Source of the DNA: Struthio camelus
Taxonomy: Eukaryota; Chordata; Aves; Struthioniformes; Struthionidae
Direction: 5' to 3'
Length of the DNA stretch: 64,000 bases
Assembly (NCBI RefSeq): GCF_040807025.1
Contig: NC_090942.1
Span: forward strand, 35,790,911-35,854,910
A program made the position numbers and the translations under genes. This document shows, in pieces, positions 38,271-52,400 of the stretch (positions are counted from its first letter, which is position 1; every line of letters begins with the position of its first letter). The notes below the pieces were generated by a model. The model made no database searches, was not told the origin of the DNA, and saw only the letters and a list, made by a program, of their open reading frames with translations.

Positions 38271-41200
38271 GAGAAGAAAAGGTTAGCTACAACCACTGAG
38301 TGGCATCTCAGTTGACAGAGCGGTTTCTGGGAAGCAGCTGACAGTTTTTAAGGGGCTTGCAGTCTTTTCCTGAGCCCACAGACAAATCAGTATTTGATCC
38401 AGGATGATTAGAAACTGCTGTACGAGGTGGGCTGAAACCAACCATAAGTTTAGGTCAGGTCTGGGAAACATTTTGATCCCTAAAATATCCTCAGAATTTG
38501 TAAAATACTGCCATATTTGTTTAGAAACTTTCGAAACTGTAAGTTTCAAAACTTCTTATTTTGAAACACTGCTTCAATACTGACCAAATGTTGCAGCAAT
38601 GTCAAAGGGTTAAATGATCTCCGAATGAATGATAGAACACAATCTTGCTGAAGTTGCCACAGACTACTCTGGGGCCAATATTTATACAAGTACTAACATT
38701 AGAGTCTCACATCTGCTCGGGAGGGAAAAAAAGGAATTGAATTTTGTGATAATTTAGCTGTATTTCAAGTTACACTTTCTCTGAGTTGAGAATTGTACAA
38801 CAACTACCAAAGACAATCCATTTTGGCTTGCTAAAGAACAAAATGCAAACAGGTTCAGAAGTAAAGGACATGACCTCATGGACTTGAATATTTGCCCTAC
38901 CTTGTGGTTGTCATTAACTCATAGTTGTTGACCAAAGGGATCATAAAAGTTTTGCTACAATTAATGACTAATGCTGGCTTTTAAAACCCAGGGACGTGCC
39001 TGTTAAATTAATCAGCAACTGTTACCTTGTCTACAGTCATTCTGGCTTTATTTTAATTTGAAATATGAGGTGGCCTGCAGACTGTTATACTTGTCAATGT
39101 TAAAGTAATGATATTCAGAATGGGAAATAAGTGGAATAGTTAAAACACAGTTGAATTATAATTATTCCTAGTTATTGCAGTTAAAGGAACCTTCAGGATT
39201 TTGAACGGGAAAAAGCCTATCCAGCCATGGAGCCCGGAAAAAAAATTTAAACACTCAGTTCATATATCGAGTTCAGATTTCTATTTCCAGTTCAAAAAAA
39301 AAATCTCCCAGGTCAGGAAAGTATGCAAATACATACTTGATCAGCACTTTCTTGAATCAGAGGCACTGTACAGTACAAATAATACAAATTTTAGAAAAAC
39401 ATTAAAGTAGTATTAGGGATATACCCCATGCATAAAGGAAATTACAAGCTTAATTGAAGGAATTGCAAGTTCCACTAAAGGAACTGAAGGTATTTTAAAG
39501 AAATTAAAATTTGTCATCATACAAAGGTGTTACATTGCAATTTACATAAGAAAATGAAAAGTTATTTAAAAGTAGACTCACTATGTGAACATTTTTTACA
39601 CAAAGTATATTTATTCCTTGCTAGAGCAATTCAAATTCTTTACTATTTGCAGTATATTGGGTGAAACTAATTTATTTTCAGTTTTTGTGTTTTCTATAGC
39701 TTACTATTTTATTTGCTGTTTAAAAAAAGCTGTCAAATTACTGTTTTTAACATCCTATTTTATCCGCAGTTATTTGAAAAACCGAATGTTGTTGATATTT
39801 GAAATTTCAGGGGAAAATATCAGTTAGTTGCAGTCTCTTCCAGAAGTTTTCAGTCAGGTGAAAGCAGGTTTCTAATACTGATTAAAGAATTGCATCGTTT
39901 AAAGTGTTTCCACATAATTTTTTTTTATTAGAAACCTGACTATTTCTTAATTCCTTGCTATAAACTATGTCCAATACTTTCTGCAGGGGAATGCTGCTGT
40001 GAATAAAACTTTAGCAACTGGTTTTGTTGCAAAAAGGAAACAAAATTAAGCAAAAAAAAAAAAAAGAAAATGATTTTTCTTTTAGTAATAATAATTCCTA
40101 TTACTGCTATTATACCAGTTTGGTATAAATCTGGTTGAAAATTTTTCAAATACAGAATTATATGCCCTTCGTTACAGTTACCCTGGGATGACATGGACCA
40201 ATAGCTGAAGTTAGCATGGTCCAATGCATGAAGCCCAGGAAAGACAATCAGGAAGCCCAAGTACTGTTTACATATTTGCCACTTATTTCAAAATTATATG
40301 AAAGTGAAATTTACTGTTTTCAGTACTTTTATACAGATGCTTGCTTTCAGGTTCCAAAGTACCAGGTATCAAAGAAGTTTTACTGCGGAAATGTTAGGTG
40401 TGTGGTACTTTGAAAATCTACCCTCACATTCACTTGCCTATATACGGAGGAGCTTTAGTTTTCTTTTCTTTTCTCTTTTGGACTCCAGTGCATTAAGGAA
40501 AGTGGATGCTGGGATGACCACAGGAACAAAAGAAAAAGAGCTCTAGAATATGGAGATAGAATGCACTGCTAAGGAGTTATGCACATTAGTTGAACTTTAA
40601 GTACTTGAAATTACTTAAAATCTTATTTAGATCCTGGTTTGTAGCTGTTCGGAATGTTTAAGAGCAAAGTATGATTTTAATTGCTAGTTAAAATACATCA
40701 TTTGCCTTTAATTTCTATTTAATTTTATGTCAATCAAAATTTCTTGACATGTCCAAGAATTAACCAGAGTTGACTCTTACTTCCTAGAAGAATTGATGGC
40801 CTTTGAGAGTAAAACAGAAAAGTAAGCTCAAGGCAATTCTATTTATTCATATTCCATTCTCATGAACCACCTCTCTTCTGTGTATATACGCAAAAGGAGA
40901 GAGCCAGTTGAAATGCCCATTGTTACTTCAGCTGCCATCTGCTTACTCGATTTTGGAAGAACCTTGGAGTCATGAAGCAAAAAGGGTAAAATATCATTTT
41001 AAAGCTTCATATCCCATCTGTTTTTAAACTATATCAGTGCTTTCATATTCTCCATTTATATTGCTAAAAAGTGACTTGCTCTTTGGTGAGGCTGTCCTTG
41101 ATTATGCTCTTATTTCTTTAACTGGTTTAATCTACTACCTTTTGTGGCTTGAATAAATTTTTAATCTTTCAGAATTTACAATGGATCTTTTTTTTTTTTT

Positions 41201-44200
41201 TAGAAAATCTATATAACCTGATGGAGAAGATAGTAATTTAGTATGTTTAGCCCTCTAGCCTGATGGGCTTATAGAGTTTCCTTTGTGCATATAAAGGATA
41301 CGTTTTTCAAATTCCTGTTAACATAAGTTATGAATCGAATGACTTCTTCACATTCAGAGCAATAGAAGTGAGCGTATGTCTAGATGATCCTCTGCAGGAT
41401 CCTTGCTCCGCTCATGCCCTGAGTCAAGCAGCAGCTGTCTGGCCCCAGCTAACAGAGTATAAAGCTTGAGCAGTGTTCATTAGATGAACCACATTGCTTT
41501 CATCTCAAAATATGGGAAGAGCTAGCTCAGGTCTGCCCTCAAAAGACCTTGTATATTATTGCTGAGGATATTATATTGAATATCTCTGTGTTAAATGATT
41601 AGTTGAGCAAATTGTACAGTAATGTTTTACCACATGCAGACAGTCCTGAAATACTGTAGTCTGTCTACAGATGCTGGCCAAGGCAGGGTGTCAAGCCTGG
41701 ATTGTCCTAAAGATGTCTTCTTTTGCCTTGAAGTCTACTTAGAAATGTTCAAAGTGAATGCCATTTGTTTGAGAAACCTCAGCTATACATAACCTTGCAA
41801 GAGAAATCAAGTGTAGAGACTCCCTGTGTCACCACCTTTGCCTTTAGGCACTACAGGCTGAGCGCTGATGGCTACTCCTTTTGTTGATCTCTCACTTGTG
41901 TCCTTGAGTGGAGTCATATCCCCAAGTCAGGCTTACAGGCTTTCCAGACCTGGGGAAAGAATGGGGAAAACTGGACCTTTTAGAATGGGGTTCCCAAAAG
42001 CCAACACTAAGCTCCCAGTGCCCTAATAAATTAATGTCTTGAACATTTTTACCTTTCGGGGAGCTGGCACCTACTGGTTTTGCAGGGAGGGATACTTCTT
42101 CGATGGAGATTACCAGCATAGACCTTTCCCTAGAGTTAGCTACCTGAGTTATGCCTTTGGAAAGCAGCATCTCTTTGTATAAATTTCCCCTTCCCCTTCA
42201 TTTTTATAGCATAATTAACATAGGTGTGGATCACTCGCCCAGGTGTGAGCAAGTTATATTCATCATTGCCATTTATCTTAGGGATCTTAGACAAACCAAC
42301 CTGCGTCTCCCCAGGTAGTGTTGTATCTGCCCTGACTGCAGTCTGTTTTCCCGTGACTTACTTCATTTTAGCTATGGTGCTTTAATGCACAATACAAAAA
42401 TGGTGCTGGGAGTAAGCACAGCAATTCAATTCCTCCCCTGTGACACTAAATCTTAACTACACAATCGTGTCCTTTTTGCCCTGTCTGCATTGCTAAATCA
42501 CATGTTTAGAGGGGGGCATCAGCTCCTCGTGTCTATAATGCTAAGTATCACCTTGCCCCTGTGTCAAGCAGTCCTGTATCACCAAGATACTGAAGCATGC
42601 ATTTATCTCATGTATACATTTAACAGGAAAATTTAACTTAGCTTTGCAGACAAACAGTGGACAAAGAAAAGCTCTTCAGTTTCGGGGGATCAGACAGAAA
42701 ATTAATTTCAGATGAGTCTGGTTTATTCTGATGGTGTGTTTCTTTGACATGGGAAGAAACTGAACACCGACTTCGGCACCTTCCCATATCCAGTCTCATT
42801 CAGCTTGCTTACAAAGGAACAATTATAATTCTAGAGTTAAAAAAGGCATGCAATGAACTTAGATGATTTAACAAGACTCTCCTGGGCAAAGAGCACAAGG
42901 GGAAAGGTGAAATTTCAGAATCCAGGTCAAGAGGCATTTTAAAATTGTCAGCCTGTCTCACAGATGTTCTAAATATGGTGTTTCTAAATATGGTGTTGAA
43001 TGTTTCTGTTGTATCACTCAGCAGCAGGACAATGCAGCATCTATTGAATTTCTTATTTTTAAGAATTTTCTGGAACATATGGAGGTACTGTGCTGTTTCA
43101 GTGCTTCATCAGTAACTGTGTTAAAGTGATATTTGATGCAAGAAATTTGAAAACTACTTAAAAAATCTAAAGCCAGTTCTGTGTAAATGGTATAGGCTAA
43201 CCCAGACATCCAGAGTGCCTACTGTATTTTTATACCAAAACTGGTTCTAGCTCTTCTTAATTTAACTTATCAGATGATATGTAGCAGTTGATATTTTTCC
43301 TCCAAAACGTTCTTATCCATCTCTAACAGTGAAGTAAAATCTAGTAGTTTAAACAGTTCTAAGGCTCCAAGAGATAGGATAGATCCACATCCATGAACAG
43401 TTACTGCAGCTGGGCTGAGAGGCAGTAACTTGCTAAGCGGCTTTGACCTGTATGCCAGGAAGGCCATCCCCTAACAAGGATGGTAGCCTTCCTCAAACAT
43501 TGCCTTGTGCATAAGGTGCTCTAATGCACAAAAGGCGATGCCACTCTGCAGACTCCCCATTGCTCTGCAACTGTATCTACCATGCTAAAATAACATATTA
43601 CATAGAAATGTTATAGGAAAGTCAGTTTTACTAATCCTCCAGTAAAAATGATCAGTGATCCTATTTTAATTCTGCAGGATACAACTCTTACAAACCAAAA
43701 TACTTTGTAATTCTGTAACACCAGTGAGGTTCTCAGAGAGAATATATTCCCTTCCTTTTATAGACATGCTCACATTCATTTTTTTTAAGTACTAAAAACA
43801 CTGGATTAGGAGGAGAATTAGAACATAAGCTATTGTTTTAGATAAAAGAAATGTCATACGCAGCCAGCAGGGCAGCTAGCAGGAGATTTGGACCCTGCTG
43901 ATGAATTTTAAAGCTAAGGAACACAGTTGCTAAAGGAAGACTTGTTTTCTTCCTTGTTGCGTCTAGCAGTATAAGGACGACCTTTTACAAAACAGGAAAA
44001 TCTCATGTTTGTTTAGATGGTCCTACAGGCATGATCTCCTTTGTCCAAGAATCATGGGAAGAGGTGGAAACTCTTAGACAGACTAGAAGCTCCCATAAAT
44101 AATGGGAAAGTGCTGAATGGTGAATGTACTAAAGATGGAGATGACAGTCAGAGGTATCAGAGGACCCTGGAAAGAGGGCTGGGAGGGTGGATAACCTATT

Positions 44201-44231
44201 CACACGCATTGTAGGGCATTTCTGACTGTTG
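38271..44231. other. Long AT-rich non-coding stretch, nothing identified
   Basis: Homopolymer runs of 14 A (40052-40065) and 14 T (41188-41201) are present. A 15-bp duplication lies at 42967-42996. No gene, RNA or transposon family is recognised. Confidence 0.55.
42967..42996. repeat. 15-bp exact tandem duplication
   Basis: TTCTAAATATGGTGT occurs twice head to tail with no spacer. Confidence 0.95.
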
Positions 44232-44505
44232 TCTGTCTGACCTGTCCTTAAAGATCTCTGAAGTTGGAGACTTGGCCACCTCTCTAGCAATCCATTGCCT
44301 CTCTACCCTTTCTTATTTGGAAATCTTTTCCTTTTGTCTAAGTATCATTTCGTTTGTCACACATAAGCAGAATAATGTTATATGACTACAAGGAAAGATC
44401 TGTTAAATAGAGTGCTATGAAAGATTTTGATGACATCAAAAATGACATCAAAGTGTTTTCCACTTCTTGATGAAGTCTCCTCTGAATAAGAGTTTCATGT
44501 TAGAA
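44232..44505 (-). mobile_element. Old CR1 LINE fragment (antisense)
   Basis: The left half is clear: CCTGTCCTTAAAGATCTCTG, TTGGAGACTTGGCCACCTCT and TGGAAATCTTTTCCTTTTG follow the antisense CR1 order (TCCTTAAAGACCTC, GGAGACTCCACAACCT, AAAGCTTTTCCTAATAT). The right half, including AAGTCTCCTCTGAATAAGAG near 44475, fits the next CR1 block only weakly. The far end is uncertain. Confidence 0.7.
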
Positions 44506-47500
44506 ATATCCTTACTTTAGCACAAAGATAATTTTGCCTCTGACCAAAACATATTGTATGTTTGATCCAGAAATAGATCTTTTTTCAATGGCTAATCAAA
44601 CAGATTTTGGCACATCTGTTTATCATGCAAACTGCAATTTTCATTGTTGAAAACCTTTGCAATTTTGTACAATGCTAGCAAATGTTTAAATACATTGAAG
44701 CCTTCATTTTTAAAGGTAAAACCATTCCCAGTGTTTTTATGCCAGTGGCATTATTAGTACATGACCATTCTGCACACGCCACGTACAGGATCCGGCGGTG
44801 CCTGGCTAAACTAACTTGGCATACGCAAGTGTGATCTGGCAAAGAACAGACATTTGCTTCGCTAATGAATCAGTGAAAATGATTCCGTTTGGATAGATAT
44901 AAACTGTAAAATGCCAGATCAGCAGGAACACTTCCTCGAATACATCAAAGCTGTTCCTTTTTACATGGCACAGCTGAGTTCTTTCTAAGTATTCTTGCTT
45001 TTCAAACTGTTTTTAAATGGGTACACATCCACCCCTCCCAAATGCTCCAAAACAAACAGAAAAGGATGTAAAATTAGAAATATAAAATATCAAAATCATC
45101 TGTCATGTAAAGTGTCCCCTTGAGATTTTGCTTATATTCTAGCTGTATTTAAAATATACCTTTTGTAGTTATTTCTGGGAAAACAGATATGCTAAACATT
45201 CTCGTTTTCTCTATCTGGGTACTTAACACTAACTTTTTTCATAACATTGAATTTCCTCTAAAACTATACACTAAAGCCCTTGCTGGGTTATTGGCCTGGT
45301 ACAGATTTCAGCTGCAGCATTGTTACTAGGGAGCAGTTTTGCCTATTTCAGCAGAACGTGATAGAAGAATCGAAAGTAATATCCTACCTTTGCCAAGTTA
45401 TGACATCTTACAGCATTTCCAAGGCCCTGGCCCAATTCTGTGGTTTGTGTTACTGTGCCCATGAAGTGCAAAGTGGTAGGAAAACAGCAAATAAGTGTGC
45501 TATTAATTATAAAAGTGGAAGAGTCGCGGCCTTCTGGTTGTCTCCTGTGTCCCAAGGTATGGAAATGGCAGTGAATTACAAGTTGTGAGCGCATTTCCAC
45601 GCTTCTGGAGACTTGTGGAGACGTGGCGAGACTACACTGCAGCACAGCTGGGAGTGAGAGTCACTGGGTGAAGGGGGCAGTGTGCAAGGAAGAGGAGTCT
45701 GCTGTGAAGGAGAGGGACACAGCTGGGCTTCAGGATTGTCTCTTTGGCTGAATGTTAAAAAGTCTTCACATAAAATACAGAACACCTCCGGGAGAAGACC
45801 ACATGCTTCTCTGCCCCTTTCCTTGAATGAGCATCCCAAGCACAAGACAAGGGCCAGTCTGCCTTTCACCTGTACATCAGCCTATGGCCTCGGTTGCTTG
45901 ATGGTGTAAAAGCTGTTCATTAGCCTGATGAATAGATAGAGAACATCTGGATTTAATACACCTTGGGTAGACCTTCACTCTTAGTTGCACACTTCTTATA
46001 CAAGTAGTGGCACTGTCTGGTTGTCTTGAAAAAGATGAACACAATCAGTTGTGCAGGCAGGAGTGATGGGGACATTGGGCTCACAGGAAAGGGCTCACAG
46101 GTTGCCTGGCTGTTTGCATCCCACTGCATGCATCAGCACAAAATAGGGAGGAGATGGCAGAGCTGAGTGGGGAGGTTTCTGGCCAAGTCAGGCTGGATTT
46201 TTATCTAAATCCCTGAAGAGAGTTGGCCTTGTGTCTTAACTTCAGCAGAATTTAGGTGGACTGGATCACACCCAAGCATGCTATAGATTAATGATCTATT
46301 GGAAATAAAATTGATATTTTTATGCCAAACAGAAATTTACATATGTAAGGGGTAAGATGGAAAACTTGGACATGTTGTCAACTAGGTTGAGGTAGGTCCG
46401 TTGCGTAAGGTAAGCTATGCTAAGCAGCATACCACAGTTTTCAGGTTTTACTGTTGAAGTCTAACATGTTGGACAATACTCCCATTAGAGCTGGTGGGGA
46501 ATGCCCTTATCAGGCTCCCAAAAGAGACTGCTGGTTAAAAAAATAGAAGCTTCTTGGCACATTTCATGAATTTTCAAGCACTGAAGGTTGCAGTTATTGC
46601 TGATTACTTCTGAGATCTGCTGCCAGATCACCACCTCTGGCTTGAAATTGAATATTACACAGGATGCATCACTCCTGTGTGAAAGAAGGGTTCTCTGACA
46701 GCTCCTGGGATTGAAACAGCTCGTGTTACTTCTCGGTGAGCAAAGCAAGCAGTTTGAAAAGTTTGGATGGCTTGTACTGGCATCCCAACTGGTTTTGCTG
46801 AAACCGTCTCAGCAAATGCTGACATGTCAATAAAGCCAAGGGCTGCCCATCTGTTTCCATTAGCTATGCTGAGCGCCGCTCTTGGCAGCTGCTCCTTGGT
46901 GCTCCCTGCTCCTCGATCTGCTGCTCAGCCCTCTTCTGCATGCTGCTGCTGCTGGCACGGATGAGCTCTGCGTCCACAAAGCAGGGCGCAGCTGCCCACT
47001 CAGGGAGAGAAAACACCTTCGATCTCTGTGCAAATATTGTTCAGGGAGAGATGAGATAGATGCACAAAGATGGCATGGAGGATATGTGGAAGAAGAGGAA
47101 ATAGGATGAGGGGAAAATGAAGGCCTGGGAGGAACAGAGTTCTGTGGGGTACTGAGACCTAAGGAGAAGAGTAGGTCTAGTAAAAAAAAAGAAAGTGAAA
47201 TAATAAAATATTCAGAAGTAGCACAGAGAATGCGGCTAAAAGGATCTGAGCAAGACTGAGGAAGAAGGATTAGAGGAGAAGTTAGCAAAGACAGCAGGGG
47301 ATGAAGTAAAAAATAAGCACATTAAAATGTGCAGGGTAGGAAATATCCTCGAAATGCTTAGGTAAAGGGAATACAGTTCGTCTTGGAAGCCAGGTACAAG
47401 AGTAGCTCTGATTCAGACTTACTGTGACTCTCACCAAAAGTCCCACTCTTCAATTTCTCTACATTGAAAATGTGCAAATTTTTATTGTTAACTGTAAAGC

Positions 47501-47834
47501 AAGTAACTAAAATCATAAAGAATTGTTAGTAGATTACTAAGCCTGCAATATGTTCATCACCATTTGTGCTCAGATTTATCACTGCTAGCATTAGTTACCC
47601 AGCTGAGGTACGAAAGTTAGTGGCCAAAGGCTTCTTCAGTAGCCAGTGAGGTGGATATTTGCACAGAGAGTTTCAGGTCTAATATCTCCCCTGAGAGAGA
47701 GCATGTAGGACACCTTCACTCCTAACTAAGCGCTTGAGGTAGATGGCAATGCAAGGTGCGATAAATCCGGGACATCACGCATTCTGGTGTGTACTTTCTA
47801 GACCACACACTGTAGCTTCCCACAAGCTTCTGAT
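44506..47834. other. Non-coding stretch, nothing identified
   Basis: Contains a GC-richer part near 46860-46990 and a purine-rich part at 47040-47300. The frames at 45280-45588 and 46860-47288 have no recognisable domains or exon boundaries. Confidence 0.5.
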
Positions 47835-47937
47835 CTCAGTGCAGGAATTACTGGATGGTTGGTTTATGTGCCAGAGGTCAAAAAGATGACCCTAATGGTC
47901 TCTTCTGTTCTCAAAATCTTCACTGATGTTCATAATT
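47835..47937 (+). mobile_element. Ancient CR1 3'-end fragment (sense)
   Basis: CAGGAATTACTGGATG, then TTATGTGCCAGAGGTCAAAA, AGATGACCCTAATGGTCTCT and TCTGTTCTCAAAATC reproduce the terminal block of old sauropsid CR1 families (GGAGGTCAGACTAGATGATC, ATGGTCCCTTCTGGCCTT). About 100 bp survives. Confidence 0.65.
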
Positions 47938-49319
47938 CTGCAATTTTTATTGTCAAATGACTCCTTGGCAAAAAACCATATTTTCCCCAAAGATTTTTTC
48001 TCACGGAAGATAAAAGTTACCAAAAATTTCCACCTAGAGACCTGAGAAGGATTATTATCAGAATGTTTCTATTTGTTACACCAGTGCTGGGAGTTTTGTT
48101 TTACCCCTGTTTAGCAGCCTATGGTGACTGCAGTTCAGATTCCTCATCTGGAGCGAAGATCCTTCTCAAATGAAGCAAGAGAGGCCCTGCCCTGACCAAG
48201 CTGTACAGTGAGTCACAGCAGTCACCTGGCAGTAGGTGATCCACAAAAGATGGGAATGGGCTGGCCAGGAACGGGGAGCATCAGGTTTTCTGAGTCACTT
48301 CAATACATCATTTTTCTCTTTCTGAACTGAATCAATGCTCATTTTTAATACTTTAACAGCTCATTCGCAACAGAAAAATCTGGAATTTCCCATGGGACAA
48401 ATTCTACAGTTTGATGCTATTGAAGTTCAAAGTATTGCTCCGTAAAAGAATGAGTAGAAAGATATCTGTAAATCCTTTCTGATACCTTAAAGGAGCAAAC
48501 AAAACATTTCTAAGTTCAGGGGGGAACACAGTAATATACAAGCCTTTAATTAAAACCTTTGTGAAGATGCTTCATGTTATACAATTAAGTCCACTAAAGA
48601 ATGTAGGAGAGGAAAGTGGGGCTCTGTCTATGTGCAGAATGGTGGTTCAAATTCTTCACCATACCTTAGAGGCACTTGGCTTCAGTAGGAGCCTTCCTCT
48701 GCGATTTGGATCTCCAGATATTGAGACCCCTGTTCCTGGGGATACCCATAATTGCTCTATGCAGAGTATTTCAGCACCTACCCCTTTTTTGAGAGCAATT
48801 GGGGCCCAGAAACAAAGCGCAGCTCTGTGGAAGTGAATTGTTAAACTTATCCTGTCTAATAGAAAGAAACTTCCATCAAAATTAAGTAGCTGCAACTAGT
48901 GATGGTAGTTGCTTTTTTATATAATGACCTTACAAGGAGCGAGAAGTTTGGGTTCAGATCCCTCCTTAGCCTGCTCTCCCCCTAGCCCTGGTCCATTCAA
49001 AGCCTCATCCCCACTGGCCAAAGGGTACTCTGACAACTGGAGTATAAATCATTGCAGAAGGAGTGGAAGGGAAGGAAGGAGGGAAGGAGTGGAAGATCTG
49101 AACAAGATCTGTTAAAGCAGTGACAACTTGCTGCAAAGCATGGCTCTTCATGGGGCCAGGGAGAGAGAAATAAAGATAGGGGACACAAGAGGCACCTGGA
49201 CTGTGTATCCCAATTATTTGGTGCGGGAATATTGCAAAAGCAATGCTTAGAGCAGGAGCTGTAACGTTCACACCCCTATTTTCATAAAATAGACACCTAG
49301 ACAGGCATTTGGCATAAAT
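47938..49319. other. Non-coding stretch, nothing identified
   Basis: A purine-rich GGAAGGGAAGGAAGGAGGGA tract lies at about 49066-49087. No gene recognised. Confidence 0.55.
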
Positions 49320-49450
49320 CTGATTTCAGTCCTTCAGTGCTTTAATTCTCCAAGTAGATATGAACAATAATAGCTGCCTTCTCACAGGGAGGATGTGAAT
49401 ATAAATTCTTGAATGTGCATGAAGGTCTCAGGTATTATCCTGATATTTTC
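49320..49450 (+). mobile_element. MIR-like ancient SINE remnant
   Basis: AACAATAATAGCTGCCTTCT, then CACAGGGAGGATGTGAATAT, then AATGTGCATGAAGGTCTCAG follow the MIR core (ATAATAGTACCTACCTCATA, GGGTTGTTGTGAGGATTAAA, and an ATGTAAAGCGCTTAG-like tail). Diverged, and the ends are not definable. Confidence 0.5.
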
Positions 49451-52400
49451 CATAGCAATAGTTGGGATGGAATGAATCATTCCGTCTTTAGGTAAGGCAT
49501 TGAAGAAGTGGGCAGCTAGCAAGGATAAAACGAAACATTAAATAGCTGCTTATGGCTTTGGAGCAATGTGTTATTAAAAAGGAGTATAAGTGATAACAGT
49601 GTGACAAAAAGTGTGATAAAACTCTTTACTAGACAGCAAACACGGTTCCCTTTAGCACTTCATGTCTCCGAAGGGGTGAGTGAGCTAAATTCTGCTCTCC
49701 TAAGAGGACTGTTTAAAGACTCCACTATTAGAATATGCCCCACTACTAATATTTAAAAATAGAGAAATGTATTGAAAATCTGCAAATTTGTCCATGTGTA
49801 ATACCCAGAAATGTTAGCTGGCATAGTCCTATCAATGCGTTTTTCAGATAAACTGTTTATGTAACATGACAAGCAAGAAAATATAGTACCTCCTGCAAAT
49901 GGGTGGAGGTTACATCTTTTCCAGTATGAAGTCATGTCTTTGTGTGACTGAACATGACTGCTCTCATATTCACTTTCACTCTACCATGTGGCATATGCTG
50001 GACACATAAATATTTTATCTACTTTTAGACTAGAATGGTCTAATAAGAGGTAAAATTATTTGAGTATGCAGAGGGTCTCATGTCACAGATGGGATCACAG
50101 AGAAAAATACAAGGCACACAAAGGAGTTACTGAATTTTCACTAAGAAAGAGTCTAAGAGCATTGCTGACAGAACCACCCACTTCCAACTTACTCAGCATT
50201 TCATGGTCTTGTTTATGGAGGTGGCTAACAATTTTCAACCAGTCTCACTTGTTTGCACACAAATTACAGCTCTACATTCTTAAATTGTATCTGTTTTTTG
50301 GGAGTTCCCTTCAGAAGTTACACAGAACGCTTGTGTATTTCTATATTTACTGTTCATAGATACATATTTTTAGAAGCTCTAACTAATTTCAGTACACAAA
50401 CAAGAAACTGGAATCTAATAAAAGTTTACATTCAGTAAACTAGGGGTTTCTTTTGTTATCTTCCACCAGGATCTTAAATCCCTATCTAGCTAAAGCTAGA
50501 TAGGATTAGAAGTGCTTTTTTGAAGTCATTTATCCTTTACCTAGGTTTTCACACATACGATTAAAATGTATCAGACAGATATCAAAAAAATGAATTCTAT
50601 TTGATTTGCAAATAGCATGACTTTGGATTTTGAGAATCTGATCAACTACTTCCATAGGTCAAATTTTTACTTTTTAAGATTTTTTTTGCTGAAATAACAA
50701 GAACATTGCCACCTTGTAGTCCTCAGATTTTCTTGTTTATCCGTATGGCTCTGAGTTTATGCATAGTGTGGGAATTGAACCTGTCCTGTAGGTAACCTTT
50801 CAGCACACTTAGATGTCAAGCAGTGGTATTCATTCTTTCAGAGCTGGCAGCTGCATGTGGGAGACTTTGAAGTTCAGCTTTTTGAAGTGTACCTATGGGC
50901 ACTGGCTGCTCAGGAATTTCTGTTCTTTCGTCCCCAAAAGGTCTCAGAGGAAGAGGAGGTCACTGGTGAAGTGCTCTGCAAGGTCTAGCTCCTAGCTTCT
51001 GCTTGCATGCATGAGAAACCACTGGAGGGGCCAAACTAACCTGGGCCACAAAGCCATCAGTACACAGATAATATGCAGCTCTGCCTTGTTTTCCAGCTGT
51101 TAAAGTTTTACATCACTTTCAATCTGACAGAAAGCCCATCTTTGTACGTGCTAGGTTGTTATGTTGTGTTCATTTTGGAGCTAACTTTGCCTACCACTTG
51201 GCATGAGCTACTGTTGGAAAGTGCAATACTCTCAGATTGTGTGTGAAGAGCTAAATTAAAGACAACCCATGAGCAAGTTTCTTCTGGCTAAGGGGGGATT
51301 TCAAAAAGTAGAGCAGTGCACTGGTTGTAGAGCCAATATACTTCAATTTAGCTCTCATTCTGTCATTCCTGAAATGGCAACGCGGAACAGCTGAAGTGTT
51401 TTTGCTAATAATTTGTACATCTAAAGTCTAGATGTGGGATATTTACGGTAGACAGATTATATGATTTCATTTTACTCATGGAGCCACCAGAATTTGCTGA
51501 TCTTCAGAGTGTGATATAGAGCTCATCCTAGCCCTCAGGCTTCTGCATAAAAACATCTGGTGTACATGAAGAAAGTTGAAATGGGTGGCAAATTCAGTCT
51601 TCAGTATCTCTACTTGGAAAAGAGCCAGTTACCACCTAAGACGAGAGAAGAACTCCTGGGGAGAGCAGCATCCAGGTGAATGAGGAAGAGGACTGTAATC
51701 CTGCATTGGAGCACTCTGCAATGAAAATATGACTAATTTCAAATGTATGGTCTAAAGGGTGATTTACTTTGGCTTTATTATTAAAAAAGTGGAGATCAAA
51801 GGGGAATTTATTTATTTTTCTAGGTTTTCTCTGAATCCATGAAAGGCTGTAGTTCCTTCCAGGTATCATGATGTCTTTGATACTGCATGCAAAATTTAGA
51901 GCCCTTTCAGTTTCTAACTTGACACAGCATCATTTGGTGGCAGAAATGCAGTACAGCAGTATTTCTTTCCCCTTCTTTTGAGAAAGAGGATTTATTATTT
52001 CTCATTCTATCCTGATTTTTTCCACTTTCCCCTTCACCAGTTGTGCCACTGCTTAGCTCTTTTTTTGACATCTTTGTGCTGACAAGAGAAGTTTAGATTG
52101 ATGGCCTCTTACATTCTTCTGGTCAGAGAAGATGAATCAAAGTAAATTGTTTTATTAGTTAATAAAACCAATCATCTTCTTGGCAAAAATAACACAGAGA
52201 AAAAAAGGAGTACAGAGAGCAATGACTGGTGAGTGACAGAGAAAGGCAGTTGGATGTTATGGTGGTGTTTGCTAAAAACTGAAGGTGACTACAGGCAGCT
52301 TGCCAGTTTGTTCAGACTGAAACTTAGCACTCAGCTCAGGAGGGAACTATCTTAGTCTGTTAGGTCTGTAGTATGAATGGATGTAGATTTGTTTTTGTAA

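Noticed and set aside
41188..41201. 14-T run (and the A runs at 40052-40065 and 52588-52600) as retroposon tails
   Set aside because: No adjoining retrotransposed gene sequence, target-site duplication or SINE body is visible. They are most simply homopolymer slippage.
45280..45645. Opposed frames of about 100 codons
   Set aside because: Cys-rich stretches looked protein-like at first, but there is no recognisable motif spacing and no splice context.
46860..47288. 142-codon minus-strand frame rich in Ser/Leu/Pro
   Set aside because: It is the complement of a purine-rich tract, so the low-complexity composition explains the open frame.
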